Assembly (NCBI GenBank): GCA_963978545.1
Contig: OZ021727.1
Coordinates: 59,470,487 to 59,534,486, forward strand
From: Linyphia triangularis
Taxonomy: Eukaryota; Arthropoda; Arachnida; Araneae; Linyphiidae
DNA length: 64,000 nt
Direction: 5' to 3'
The notes under the pieces were generated by a model. The model had not been told where the DNA came from and ran no database searches. It saw only the letters and a program-made list of their open reading frames with translations. The stretch's first letter is position 1. Every line of letters starts with the position of its first letter. The position numbers and the translations under genes are program-made. Below, piece by piece: positions 22,052-33,200 of the stretch.

Positions 22052-23113
22052 CTACTTCCTGTGTCTTAAATTGTAATGAATGGATGGGCGGGCCTTCCCA
22101 GCAAGCGGTGTATAATTGTCCTGAAGCTTAGATAATCTATGATCAGCTAGTTTTAGTCTGCTTATATGAACTGTACGCTCTTGAAATGGATCAGCGTCTA
22201 ATTTAATATTAAGTAAATTTGGTGATCTCTCAGAAATAACAGTATAGGGACCCAATAATCGCTTTTGAAATCTCCCAGGATTCTTAAAAAATACTTTATC
22301 CCCCAATTTAATCTGTCTCTTGACTGATTTAAACTTAGCATAATTTTGCTGAAAAATCTGTTGTTTTTCAATGTTATGATACGCACTTTGCCTGCAGGTT
22401 TAAAAGATTTGTATCCTATTCTCAAACCAATGTGGCAAGTTCAACCAGTCAACGTTATCTTTAACTATGACTTTATGACAACCAGTCATCGTTATCTTTA
22501 AAGCCTATCGCTTGAAATATTTGCTTCATATCTCTACCGAAAAACAGTTCATTTGGTGTATATTGTAATATTGAATGCTTAACGTTATTATACCAATTTT
22601 TATGAAGATTAATAGCAATTTCTAAGTCCATACCAGATTCTTTCAATGCCAAAATTGTATTCTTTAATTCTGCATTAATTTTTTCCACCTTACCGTTAAG
22701 GAGGGGTGTCAGTGCGGGAATCTTAATTAATTTCACCCCCAGCTTTTCATTCAACTCTTTGAAACCGTTCGATATATAACAGCCTCCATTATCGCTAATG
22801 ATCTGTTTAGGAGTGCCATAACTACATATATATCTTAACAAACACTCAGTAACCTATTTGTTTGGCACCGATGTTTCCAATGGGATACAATTCAAAATGA
22901 CGTGAAAAATTATCGATGAATGTAATCACGTAATCGCCAGATTTCAAAGGTCCCAGAATATCAGTTGAAATTACTGAACCAATTTCTGTTTGAATAGGCG
23001 CTATGCCTTGTGGCAAAACTTTCTGATAACACCTTTTAATTCTGTTGCACGAATCACAACTTTTAATATAATTAACAATGTTTGCATATAAATTTTTCCA
23101 GTGATAAATTCTC
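22052..23113 (-). pseudogene. pol: Integrase remnant of the Gypsy relic
   Basis: The remnant begins abruptly inside the zinc-binding region (IYHWKNLYANIV, then CDSCNRIKRCYQKVLPQG), next to the truncated LTR. The catalytic core follows with D (STDILGPLKSGDY), D (IISDNGGCYISNGF) and E (LNGKVEKINAELK), then the C-terminal module (LLGPYTVISERSPN, VHISRLKLADHR, YNLRHRK) ending at 22052. Frame breaks occur near 22845 and between 22470 and 22306. A 37-bp tandem duplication (CAACCAGTC...CTTTA at 22442 and 22479) accounts for part of the second break. The protein is clearly related to, but diverged from, that of the younger copies. Confidence 0.82.
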
Positions 23114-23712
23114 AAGAATTAGTATACTAAATTAACAACATCAGATAAACCAAAGTTAAAATACTTCATAATTTTAAATTTCAAACCAAAATAACCAGGC
23201 TGGCAACTCAATCTACTAGTTTATTCAATATACACTATAAACGCACAGATTAAATTCCTCAAATGACAGTAACACAAGTTTACTGTCATGCATCAAAGTA
23301 TTAAAATTAAAATTAAATAAAAGGTAAAAATTCTCCAAATAGGTAAATATTCAATAAATACTAAAATATGCAATTAAATTCAGGCATTGTTATAGTTACT
23401 TAAATTGAAGCAGGCCGAGGATAGAGGAAGAAAGGTAATCAACTCACATGGAATTTCAGGGGTAAGCGATCGGCAGTGGGTCATCCTCTCTCTCTTAAGA
23501 ACCCTTCTCCACTCCAAAACCGCAGTCTTCACTCCTACACACCGGAAAACGTCCCCGTTTCCCTCGATCTCAACTTTCTCCAGACCTTTCTGACCTCCGT
23601 CACATCTTTTAATTGGTTGACTAACACAGCTTTACTTGGGGGGATGTGTAATAGTTGCTGTGGTTTAACCCCCCATGCCAAATCGTAGGAAATGTTAGAT
23701 TACATCATGACA
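23114..23712 (-). repeat. 5' LTR of the Gypsy relic, inner end truncated
   Basis: It matches 970-1575 but lacks the last six bases (complement of TGCCGT) at its inner end. There it abuts integrase directly, so primer site, gag and most of pol were deleted in one junction at 23113/23114. Confidence 0.75.
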
Positions 23713-24021
23713 TATACTAAGTTTCAGTCTTTCTAGTGTTAAACAATCATTGAGCAGCAAGTTAGATTTTACTGTACCTTATTAATTTAGCGCAAGTGTA
23801 GGGTTTTAATTAATCGAGAGAGAGGGGAGTTCAACTTACGGCCTGGAATGGGCTAGACTCAGGTTAGCGTCTGTGCGAGTGGCATTCGTGTATTTAAATA
23901 TTTTAAAATCTTTTATAAGCATACGAAACTTAAATATCTCATCCAAATAATTATCTTTTTAACGTATACTTTCATATAAGTAGAACTTGTTTTAAGCATT
24001 TTAAAAAAAATCATTCAGGGT
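23713..24021. other. Host flank between the Gypsy relic and the BEL element
   Basis: This is AT-rich DNA without a gene. Positions about 23893-24002 resemble 35008-35114 on the far side of the BEL element, so the pre-insertion locus held a diverged tandem repeat. AGGGT at 24017-24021 is the BEL target site. Confidence 0.6.
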
Positions 24022-24204
24022 TGTTTTGTGCCATCGATAGCTCTAATTAAAATTATCTCTTTCTTTTTTGAACATAGCTAAAATAAAGCACTACACGAGT
24101 GGACTGTAACTTCATCTCTCCTTTATTACTCATTGCTTCACAATTAAGCTCGCTCCTCAAGCGACCGCAGCGCCATTGGTTTACAGTGATCAGGCGTCAC
24201 AACA
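24022..24204 (-). repeat. 3' LTR of the BEL element
   Basis: This 183-bp copy of 34741-34924, read minus, runs from TGTTGTGACGCC to GGCACAAAACA. Confidence 0.9.
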
Positions 24205-24411
24205 TACCGCCCGCCTTGACACATTTTTCAAAATTTTCAATATATATTCAAAACAAATCACAAATATCTCTTATCACTCCTTACATTATACTGGAATATA
24301 TAATACACAATGAAATAACAATATTGTATTCAATTAACATTCACAAGAACACCTTAAAAAGTTCAAGTAATACAAGTAAGTTAATGTTCAAACATGTAAA
24401 TAAACATTAGA

Positions 24412-27400
24412 TTAATTAGAATCAAAAGGCAATTTTACAATTTTATTAACAGGTCGTTGAAAAATACCTTTACTCGTTTTCAATGTAACTACTCTAGTTA
24501 TATTGTACTTCCCAGGATGAACCTTAATTATTTTGGCAAGATTCCAATTTAGTTGCTTTAAATTATCATCACCTTTTACCAAAACTATTTCATTTTCTTT
24601 AAACTCCTTTTTCCCTTTAAACCATTTAGGTCTTGCTTGCAGGCGATTTAAAAAGTCTGAAGACCATTTTCTCCAAAATGTCTGAGTACATTTTTGAACT
24701 AATTGCCACCTACTGAGCCGATTCATCGGAACCTCGATAAAATCTGGTTCAGGCAAGGATGTTAAAACCGAACCAACCAAGAAATGGGCTGGGGTTAACA
24801 CTAACTCGTCATTGGGATCTTCTGAAAGAGGACAAAGAGGACGGGAATTCAATACAGCTTCCACTTGCGTCACAAGTGTATGAAGTTCCTCATGAGTAAG
24901 AATGGTACTTCCCACAACCCTTTGAAGGTGTCTTTTTAATGACTTCACCCCCGCCTCCCACAGCCCTCCGAAGTGAGGTGTGGCAAGAAGATTAAAATGC
25001 CATTTAATACCATTAGAAGCAAGAAAATCCTCAAATTTTTCCGTACCTTCATTATTAAACAGACCTTTTAAAATTTTACGAAACTCATTGTTGGCACCTA
25101 CAAAGTTAGTTCCGTTGTCACTAAATATATCAGTCGGTCTATTTCTTCGAGATATAAATCTTTTCAATTCACCTATAAAAGCCTCAGTACTTAAATTATT
25201 TACAATTTCTAAGTGTACAGCTTTAACAACAAAACACACAAAAATACAAATATAACATTTATATACACTCTTAACTCTACCTGGAACTAATTTCAATTTA
25301 AAAGGCCCACAAAAATCCAGTCCAGCTTTAGTGAATACTCTCGAAATGTTAACTCTAGCACTAGGCAAATCTGCCATTATTTGATTTTTACCCTTAGCAT
25401 TTGCTTTAAAATATATTAAACATTTCTTAATAACTCTTTTTACATTTGATCTGCCATTAATAATCCAAAATTGAGTTCGAATGTTGGCCAAAGTTGCTTC
25501 AGTACCTGTGTGAAAATAAGAAACATGAAAATGATTAATTATCAAATCACAAAAATTATTATTGTTAGGGATTAACATAGGATGTTTTTGTTCTGCAGGT
25601 AAGTTGGAGTGCCTCAATCGTCCTCCAACCCGAAGTATGTTTTGTTCATCTAAAAAGGGTGATAAATTTAATAAGTTACTTGAATTGGGTAACTGTTGAC
25701 CCTTTTCAATACACTGAATTTCTTTAGCAAAATACACTAATTGCACATTTTTTACTAAGCACATCAAAGATGCAGACAATTCAGATGCATTTAAACTACC
25801 AGTGGTTGTCTCCAGTGGATTTTTGGTATTTTCCTTGAAACGCACACACCATGCTATAATTCTTTGTAATTTTGTGAACGAAGAACACTTATTAATGATG
25901 GGAAGTATCTCTATATTTTGCACTAAGAGACAAGCTGATTCCCCTCGATTATCTTTCAACTCTTTTTGGTATAACTCACAATTGTAAACTTCATTGCAAG
26001 CACCAGGGAACTTCATTGCACTGTCTTGCAGAAATGTTGGACCAAACCACCATAGATCACTTTGGGGAATTTTCTCTGGATCCAGACCTCTTGAAATGAT
26101 GTCAGCAGGATTCTGTTCCGAAGGAACATGATGCCACTGATTAATATCTGTTAACTCTTGAATAACCACTACTCTGTTAGCCACGAATGTCTTCAAATCT
26201 CTAGACTCCTTTTTCAACCACGATAGAACTATTGTAGAGTCAGTCCAGTAGAAGACAGACGTCATTCTCATTTGTAATGCCTTTTGTACTTTATGCATTA
26301 ACTTTGCGAGTAAGACGGCACTAGATAATTCCAGCCGAGGGATGGTTACAAGCTTGATGGGCGACACTCGAGATTTACTGGTGATAAGCCTCACTTTCTC
26401 CTCTCCATCTGTAGTGATAGATCTGGCGTAGATCGCCGCACCATATGCTTTTCCGGAAGCATCACTAAATCCATGCATCTCAGTTACTTCAGCGTTGGGA
26501 ATCACTATGCACCTCCCAATGTTGATTTCATTTAAAATTACTAAAGACCGCACAAAGTCTTGCCACTCACTTGCTTCTTTCAGAGGAAGCCTCTCACTCC
26601 AGCCAATTTTAAGCAGCCACAACTGCTGCATAAAAATCTTGGCTTTTGTTATCACCGGACCAAGTAACCCGAGTGGGTCAAACAGTCTGGCAATAATGGA
26701 TAATACCGATCTTTTTGTAGGGTGAGCATTTTTGTCCACTTCTACTTTGAATGTAAAACAGTCAACTTTAGCCCTCCAGACGATACCTAAAGTTTTTATT
26801 TCCTCCGTAGAAGCAAACTCGTACTCTTTTTCAGAGGTAGGGATAAGCTCAGAAGTACTCCCACACCACTTATGTAACGACATCTGAGCCGTTTTGAGAA
26901 TGTCAATAAGTTCATGTTGCAAGGCATTTGCATTCTCCAGTGTGCTCGATCCACTTAAAACATCGTCCATATATAGATTTTTGCAGAGAACCGATGCCGC
27001 AATGGGAAAGTTTTTCTCCTCGTCAATGGAAATTTGCTTTAAAGTTCGCATTGCCAGATACGGCGCACTAACCGTACCATACGTTACAGTATTTAGCTGG
27101 TATACCTTAACTGGACCATTAATGTCTTCCTTCCACAGTATTCTCTGAAGATTTCTTTGATTCTCCTCTATGTTTATCATTCGGTACATTTTACGGATGT
27201 CTGCAGTGAAAGCAAAGACATGATTACGAAATCTTACTAATAGGGAGAACAAGTCATCTTGTATTACCCCACCGTTGTATTGAATGGAATTTAATGATTT
27301 CCCACTAGTTGTTATTTTTGAAGCATTAAACACAGTACGCAGTTTTGTAGTACTCTTTTGAGGCCTATAAATACCATGATGAGGCATATAATAGGTGGTG

Positions 27401-28305
27401 TCTGGCTCTATAATATTTTTTATCTCATTCATATGCCCTAATTCCTCATATTCTTCAAGGAACTCATGATATAAATTTAAGTAGTCCTGGTCTCTTGACA
27501 AGCGAGTCCATAGCGATTCTAATCTCATTAGAGCAATGTCTTTAGAATTTCCTAGACATGACCAATGCTCTTTAAAGGGCATGGACACAAAGTATCTTCC
27601 CGTTTTATCTCTAACATTAGTTCGCGCATAATGCTCTTCACAAATTAAATTATCCTTATTTTTAGGCAATTCATTTACTACCTCCTCCATCTCCCAAAAT
27701 TTCCTTAAGTTCGAATTTAGATCTTCTGTTTCACATATCAAACCGCAATAATTAGGTCTTACTATATCGGAAATTGGTATACTACCCCCTACAATGTAGC
27801 CAAATACAGAACCCTGTAATATCAAGCTTGTATTTTTAACATTTAATTTTCCAGGTTTTAATATCTCATAAAAATATTCCGCTCCAATTAATACATCAAT
27901 TTTGCCCGGAATATTAAATTTAGGATCGGCCAATTTAACTGAATCGGGAATCCTAACACATGCATCGATCATTTGATTCGGAATTAAATCCGCTATTTTT
28001 TTTACTACCAGCATCGTAATATCTCTTTCGTAACTCTTATTTTTGTTCGCAAGGGTTGCCACAATTTTACGATTTACGATTAAAGAGGCACTATTTAAAC
28101 ACGAAATAGATTGATTTATCTTTTCACTCTTAAGTTGTAGTCTCTGTGCACATTCTCTACTCATTAGGCATACTTGAGACCCAACGTCTAATAAACATCT
28201 CACTTTTTGATAACACGAGAATCTATCTTTTATCAAGCATTCTGTAGTAGACAAGATTATACTCTTTTTATTTTCTACCAAGCTGGCGCAAGCTACAAAT
28301 GGCAT
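24412..28305 (-). CDS. pol: BEL/Pao Pol polyprotein (PR-RT-RNase H-integrase)
   Basis: The 1,297-codon frame is uninterrupted. Domains in order are: an A17/DUF1758-type protease (CLLDVGSQVCLMS, about residue 38), RT (TVFNASKITTSGKSLN; catalytic NLYMDDVLSG about residue 447), and Pao-type RNase H (GFSDASGKAYGAAIYAR; YWTDSTIVLSWL). Integrase follows with HVSYFHTGTEATLANIRTQF, D (GLDFCGPF), D (FSDNGTNFVGA) and E (GGLWEAGVKSL), then the DUF5641-like C-terminus. Two oddities: the protease triad reads D-V-G where BEL elements usually have D-S/T-G, and the second zinc cysteine of integrase is Tyr (KKCLIYFKAN). Both may impair activity. ATG 28305 is the first in-frame ATG after the gag overlap; expression probably needs a -1 frameshift. 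Confidence 0.92.
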   Translation of the reverse strand: MPFVACASLVENKKSIILSTTECLIKDRFSCYQKVRCLLDVGSQVCLMSRECAQRLQLKSEKINQSISCLNSASLIVNRKIVATLANKNKSYERDITMLVVKKIADLIPNQMIDACVRIPDSVKLADPKFNIPGKIDVLIGAEYFYEILKPGKLNVKNTSLILQGSVFGYIVGGSIPISDIVRPNYCGLICETEDLNSNLRKFWEMEEVVNELPKNKDNLICEEHYARTNVRDKTGRYFVSMPFKEHWSCLGNSKDIALMRLESLWTRLSRDQDYLNLYHEFLEEYEELGHMNEIKNIIEPDTTYYMPHHGIYRPQKSTTKLRTVFNASKITTSGKSLNSIQYNGGVIQDDLFSLLVRFRNHVFAFTADIRKMYRMINIEENQRNLQRILWKEDINGPVKVYQLNTVTYGTVSAPYLAMRTLKQISIDEEKNFPIAASVLCKNLYMDDVLSGSSTLENANALQHELIDILKTAQMSLHKWCGSTSELIPTSEKEYEFASTEEIKTLGIVWRAKVDCFTFKVEVDKNAHPTKRSVLSIIARLFDPLGLLGPVITKAKIFMQQLWLLKIGWSERLPLKEASEWQDFVRSLVILNEINIGRCIVIPNAEVTEMHGFSDASGKAYGAAIYARSITTDGEEKVRLITSKSRVSPIKLVTIPRLELSSAVLLAKLMHKVQKALQMRMTSVFYWTDSTIVLSWLKKESRDLKTFVANRVVVIQELTDINQWHHVPSEQNPADIISRGLDPEKIPQSDLWWFGPTFLQDSAMKFPGACNEVYNCELYQKELKDNRGESACLLVQNIEILPIINKCSSFTKLQRIIAWCVRFKENTKNPLETTTGSLNASELSASLMCLVKNVQLVYFAKEIQCIEKGQQLPNSSNLLNLSPFLDEQNILRVGGRLRHSNLPAEQKHPMLIPNNNNFCDLIINHFHVSYFHTGTEATLANIRTQFWIINGRSNVKRVIKKCLIYFKANAKGKNQIMADLPSARVNISRVFTKAGLDFCGPFKLKLVPGRVKSVYKCYICIFVCFVVKAVHLEIVNNLSTEAFIGELKRFISRRNRPTDIFSDNGTNFVGANNEFRKILKGLFNNEGTEKFEDFLASNGIKWHFNLLATPHFGGLWEAGVKSLKRHLQRVVGSTILTHEELHTLVTQVEAVLNSRPLCPLSEDPNDELVLTPAHFLVGSVLTSLPEPDFIEVPMNRLSRWQLVQKCTQTFWRKWSSDFLNRLQARPKWFKGKKEFKENEIVLVKGDDNLKQLNWNLAKIIKVHPGKYNITRVVTLKTSKGIFQRPVNKIVKLPFDSN

Positions 28306-29603
28306 ATTTTGAGGCCCCGTGGGGGGAAAAAAGGGACATATTCATTGCTTTTTGCAGCCGTTTGTATATCATTCCCGTGGTCTGTCACCTCATTCCTAGA
28401 CTCAACATTTCTGTTCTCATTGGGAGCATAGTGAATTAATATATGATGATTTTTTCCACAGAAGCAATTTTTATACCCGCATTTTTTAACACTGCAATTG
28501 TATGACAGACACTTAAAACAGGCATTTTTATTCTTTACAATTTGAACTCTTTCGTTTACCGATAATTTTCTAAATTGAGGACACGCGTATAATGGGTGAT
28601 TTTCATTATTTAAACATAACTCACAATTTTTATTCTTTACCTCATTGAAAAACACTTTCGAAGCGGTTTTAAATTTATTGCTGTAAATTTTCTGCTCCTT
28701 TCTCGGTTCGCACATGCTTTTACCTCTTGAAGTAAAATATAAATCGCACTCTTTTGCTAATTTTAATGGTTTAAACCAGTTATCGCCTTGTCTTATATTA
28801 ATATGAGCTGCTGTTTGATTGTCTAACGTCTGAAACAATTTATCTGACACAATCAGTTGTTTTAAGGTCTCGAATTCCGACACACCTCTCAATTTCAAAT
28901 AGTAATCAAAACTCGTCGTTAATCGCGAAATGAACTGCATATGTGTTTCATTTTCTCTTGAAGCACTTTTAAAATTTTCTAGAACAATTTGGGGTGTCGG
29001 TTCGTACTCTCTCAAAACAATTGATTTAATTTCCTCATAATTGTTTAAATCTTTCTCAGTAATATAGGTTAAAATATTAGAAGCTCTTTCCCCTAATAAA
29101 TTCATCAGAATCTTAGCTTTATACTTTTCAGGCACACTTTTAGTAATATACACTCTTTCTAACGAAGTAAAAAAGAACCCCCATCCTTCCGATTTACTCG
29201 GCACTTTGATTGTTAATATTCTAACGCTTTTTATTAAACTAACAATTGACTCAAAGGTCTCTGTTTTACGTTCGTAATCTATTGAATTTACGCTATTTTC
29301 TCGGTTAGCTTTTAACTGCACTAATTCTAATTCTGATTTAATCCTTTCTCTCATAATTTCTTCTCGTTGCAGCTTAATTTTTTCTAATTCAATTTGATTC
29401 TCATGAGCGGACTTAAGGTTTTTATTTTCCTCGAGCACTTCATCAATAATGGTTTGTACAAATTCAATATCTTTTTTATATACCTCACTCTCCTCAATTA
29501 GAAGTTTTAAATCAATCTTTTTAACACCTTCTGGTACTAATAAACCTATCTCCTCCGCGACGAATTTTAATTCCTCTTTATTCAATCTTGTAATTCCTGA
29601 CAT
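28293..29603 (-). CDS. gag: BEL/Pao Gag
   Basis: This 436-residue frame starts at ATG 29603 (MSGITRLNKEELKFVAEEIG). Residues about 50-105 are rich in charged heptads and should form a coiled coil. A DUF1759-like gag core follows (LTIKVPSKSEGWGFFFTSLE, NLLGERASNI). The C-terminal third carries closely spaced Cys/His knuckles (CELCLNNENHPLYAC, CFKCLSYNCSVKKCGYKNC, CGKNHHILIH) typical of BEL Gag. It ends just past the pol ATG, overlapping pol by 13 bases in another frame. Confidence 0.9.
   Translation of the reverse strand: MSGITRLNKEELKFVAEEIGLLVPEGVKKIDLKLLIEESEVYKKDIEFVQTIIDEVLEENKNLKSAHENQIELEKIKLQREEIMRERIKSELELVQLKANRENSVNSIDYERKTETFESIVSLIKSVRILTIKVPSKSEGWGFFFTSLERVYITKSVPEKYKAKILMNLLGERASNILTYITEKDLNNYEEIKSIVLREYEPTPQIVLENFKSASRENETHMQFISRLTTSFDYYLKLRGVSEFETLKQLIVSDKLFQTLDNQTAAHINIRQGDNWFKPLKLAKECDLYFTSRGKSMCEPRKEQKIYSNKFKTASKVFFNEVKNKNCELCLNNENHPLYACPQFRKLSVNERVQIVKNKNACFKCLSYNCSVKKCGYKNCFCGKNHHILIHYAPNENRNVESRNEVTDHGNDIQTAAKSNEYVPFFPPRGLKICHL
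28321..28335 (-). promoter_or_regulatory. Probable -1 frameshift run at the BEL gag/pol overlap
   Basis: Read minus, the run is CCCTTTTTTCCCCCC. In the gag frame it contains both C CCT TTT and T TTT TTC, each fitting X XXY YYZ. The -1 frame is open from here into the pol ATG at 28305, while gag stops at 28293-28295. An alternative is a simple indel in the homopolymers. Confidence 0.55.
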
Positions 29604-29867
29604 TTTTATTTAAAAACCGGAAATAATACACTCTCAATAAACAATATTAACACAATTATTACTTTATACTCAAACCAGTAATGTACTTCATAAAACAAAG
29701 TTATGCTCTCTTAAAAAACAAAGTTAATTTCCACGCGAAATTAATTAGTTTTTAAATTTAGGAAGACCACATTGATCTTACCTCACGCTAGGACAGCTAA
29801 CGAGACCAGGCACACACAACGGTAATCGTCATTAGTAGTCATACGAAGCTCATTTGCACAAAGCTTC
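29604..29867 (-). other. BEL 5' leader, gag-proximal part
   Basis: Untranslated leader upstream of the gag ATG, continuing at 34629-34740 beyond the Copia insert. No gene is seen. GCTTC at 29863-29867 is the Copia target site. Confidence 0.7.
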
Positions 29868-30145
29868 TGTTGGGATATTGTTATCCACTGTCACTCATTT
29901 CCACCCCTTTGCTTGCTTGTGGACTGCCCTGCCTTGCAGCGCCGCCTTGTGGCTGGCTTATATAAACTGTTGTTCTAGCCTGTATGCCATTCATTCATTC
30001 ATTCATTGTATTCTATTCATTTACCTCTGACTGTCCAATGTTATGTGTGTGTTCCTGTGTCCGTGGCGGTTTAATGACTTAATAAACTAATTGTACCGCT
30101 AGTGTTGTTGCTTCTCTCAACCACGCTCTGCTACCATCCCCAACA
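29868..30145 (+). repeat. 5' LTR of Copia
   Basis: It runs from TGTTGGGATATTG to CCATCCCCAACA and includes a TATATAA-like stretch (GCTTATATAAAC, about 29956) as a promoter candidate and an (ATTC)n tract. Confidence 0.93.
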
Positions 30146-30160
30146 GGTTATGGGCCCAGG
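30146..30160 (+). other. Copia primer-binding site (initiator tRNA-Met fragment)
   Basis: GGTTATGGGCCCAGG directly abuts the LTR. It matches the established Copia strategy of priming from an internal cut of initiator tRNA-Met rather than from its 3' CCA end. Confidence 0.8.
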
Positions 30161-30227
30161 TAAATAGCCATACCTTAGCAGAGAGAGCAACACACGGACT
30201 GGAACGAAAACCGAACTAAAAACGACG

Positions 30228-33200
30228 ATGAATGGAACACGGATTGAATCGTTAAACAAGGATAATTACGAGACATGGAAAATACAGATGAAAGCTTTGC
30301 TTATCAAAAGCGATTCCTGGGTTTATGTTTCTGGAATCAAAACAAAACCTGTGCTCATTCAAGATGACGTTAAATCGAAAGAAGCTTGTGAAAAGTGGGC
30401 AGAAATGGATGAGAAAGCGAAGTCGGACATTATCCTATGTATAGCTCCATCTGAACTGAAACAAGTGAAAAGTTGTGAAACATCATCTGACGTTTGGACT
30501 AAATTGAAACAGATTTACGAATCCAAAGGACCTGCCAGAAAAGCGTCGTTGTTGAAATCGCTGATTCAACACAAGATGGCGGACACAACAACTCTAGATG
30601 TGAGAGAGCACCTTCGAATGTTCTTCGACATTGTTGATAAGCTCAGTGAAATGGAAATACGCATCGACGAAGATCTGCTAGCAGTGATGTTATTATACAG
30701 CCTTCCACCAAGTTTTGAAAATTTCCGATGTGCGATAGAATCCCGCGACGAGTTACCGAAACCAGAGGTTTTGCGAATAAAAATAGTGGAAGAATGTGAT
30801 GCGAGACGCCAGGACCGGAAATCAAACGGCGAGAGTGGAGGAGCGTTTGCTGTGACTCATCTTCAACGCAAGCCTCATTGGAAAACAAAAAGCGAAAACT
30901 TCCAGAAGAATAACAATCAGTTCCCGAAGGCCAGAGATTCTTCGAAAATCCGTTGCTGGAAATGCCGACGTTTAGGGCACCGAGCAGCCACGTGTGACCA
31001 GGATTACCAGAAAAAGGATATTTCTCGCTTCAAGCAAGAAAATGCTGGACTGTTAACGTGTGCCGAATCCAAAAAGTGTGGAGATGCATTGTTTACACAT
31101 CATGGTGAAATGCAAACACAGTGGGTGGTAGATTCCGGATGCACGCGACATTTATGTAATGATGAATCAAAGTTTGTTAACATTGGCGACACAGAAATCA
31201 ACATTCTCAATCTTGCCAACAACGAAACAACTGAAGTTTTAGGCTCCGGTAAAGCAGTCATCAAAGCGGAAGTTAACAAGAAAATTCAAGATGTTGATGT
31301 TTTCGATGCACTTCTTGTTCCGGACCTGCGTACAAACTTATTATCAGTTTCTAAACTTTGTGATCGTGGATACACTGTGACTTTCAAAAGTGACTTTGCT
31401 AAGATTGTAGACACTAAATCCAACTTGGAACTAATTGCTGATAGAAAAGATAATTTATATTATTTACGTGGTGGTAATTGTAGTGTTAATCAAAGTGCAA
31501 GTCATGCTAGTGATTCTTTTGATAGTGGTAAAAGCAAAGTTGCAGATATTGAAAAATGGCATGCAAGAATGGGTCATTTAAATATAGGAGATTTATTGGA
31601 ATCTAGTGGTAAGGGAAATATTCGTGGATTAAATTTAGTAAAATCCCCTAAAGAATTTAATTGTGAAATTTGTGCGGTTAGCAAATTAACACGAGCCCCT
31701 TATCCTAAGAAATCAGAGAGAGTGTCAAACACGTTGGATTTAATTCACTCGGATCTCTGTGGTCCAATGAAAGTGCCATCAATTGGTAAGTCTTTTTATT
31801 TTATGACTTTTATTGATGACGAATCAAAATATTGCGCAGTTAAATTTTTAAAGCATAAAAGTGAAGCTCTAAGTGCATTTAGAGATATCAAGGCTTTATG
31901 GGAGAACCAAAAATCGATTAAAATTAAAGTACTAATGACCGACAATGGGGGAGAATTCTTAAATAAGGAATTCGACGATTTTCTTAGGAAAAATGGGATT
32001 GAGCATAGATTAACCGTACCTTTTTCTTCCTCCGAAAACGGTTTAGCGGAAAGAAAAAAATAGAAGTTTAGTTGAAACTGCAAGATGTTTACTAACTCAG
32101 TCAAAATTACCTCTTAAACTATGGGCAGAGGCGATAAATACGGCTAATTATCTGCGAAACAGATGCCCGACTAGCTCACTTAATGGAAAAACCCCTTATG
32201 AAGTTTGGAATGGTGTAACTCCAAATGTTAGTTATTTTAAGATTTTCGGTTGTAAAGCTTTTTATATCGATAATTATAGAAAACATAAGTTCTCAGCGAA
32301 GGGAAAAGAGGGAATATTTTGTGGTTATTCCGAAACATCTAAAGGATTTCGAATTTATTTACCAAACGAAAATAAAGTTATAACTTCCCGTAGCGTAAAA
32401 TTCTTTGAGGAATACGATAATAAATCCGTTACATTGCAAGATTTCTTAGAAAAAGAAAATATAAATGAAACCTCAATTTCAATTGAAAACGAATCGAAAC
32501 TTGGAAGCGATCCAATGCTATATCAGTCAATCCAACCGGATGTGGAGTTAGATGTAAATAAATCTTTGGTAAGCGAGCAATTGAAAAATACTCCAGTTAT
32601 GGATGATAGTGAACCTTTAGTTTCAGATCAACAAGAATCAAGAAAAAGAATTCTTTCATTGCGCAATAGGGATATCATTCGTGACGAAGCAGATTTTATT
32701 TTTAATGTGGAAGTACCGATTAAAAATGCGCTCATAGATAAAAATAGTGAGTTATGGTTTAATGCTTTGATTGATGAAGTCGTGAGTATTATTCGAAATA
32801 ATACTTTTGAAATTGTTGATAGGCCAGATTCTAAAAGATGTATTGGGAGCCGCTTTATTCTTACGAATAAATTTAAAGATGATGGAACATTATTAAAGTA
32901 TAAGGCGCGTTTTATTGCGCAAGGCTTCTCACAACAATATAATGTTGATTATTTTAACACCTACAGCCCAGTGGTAAAACAAGGGTCAATCCGAGTTTTA
33001 TGTGCACTTGCTGCAGATTTAGGCCTAGAAATTCATCAGTTTGACGTAACTACTGCTTATTTGAATGGAGAAATAAAGGAAGAAGTTTTTATGGAATGTC
33101 CTGATTATTTTGGAGAAATCCTGAAACGAATAATCGATAAAAGGGAACTCCATGGGGAAATTTCTGAAAGAGCAAATGAAATTTTAAATTCTTTAAATCA

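Larger units (their letters stand above)
970..23712 (-). mobile_element. Ancient Ty3/Gypsy relic, minus strand, split by younger insertions
   Basis: On the minus strand the order is a 5' LTR (23712-23114, lacking its last six bases), truncated integrase (23113-22052), about 2.4 kb of 3' noncoding DNA in two pieces (22051-21422 and 3319-1576), and a 3' LTR (1575-970). The SINE and the two younger Gypsy copies sit inside the 3' noncoding part. The LTR ends (TGTCATG...ACGGCA) and the purine tract before the 3' LTR (GGTGGGGTGATAA) match those of the two younger copies, so this is a sister family. Gag, protease, RT and RNase H are missing. Outer flanks (GCGTA at 965-969, TATAC at 23713-23717) do not form a TSD. 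Confidence 0.8.
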
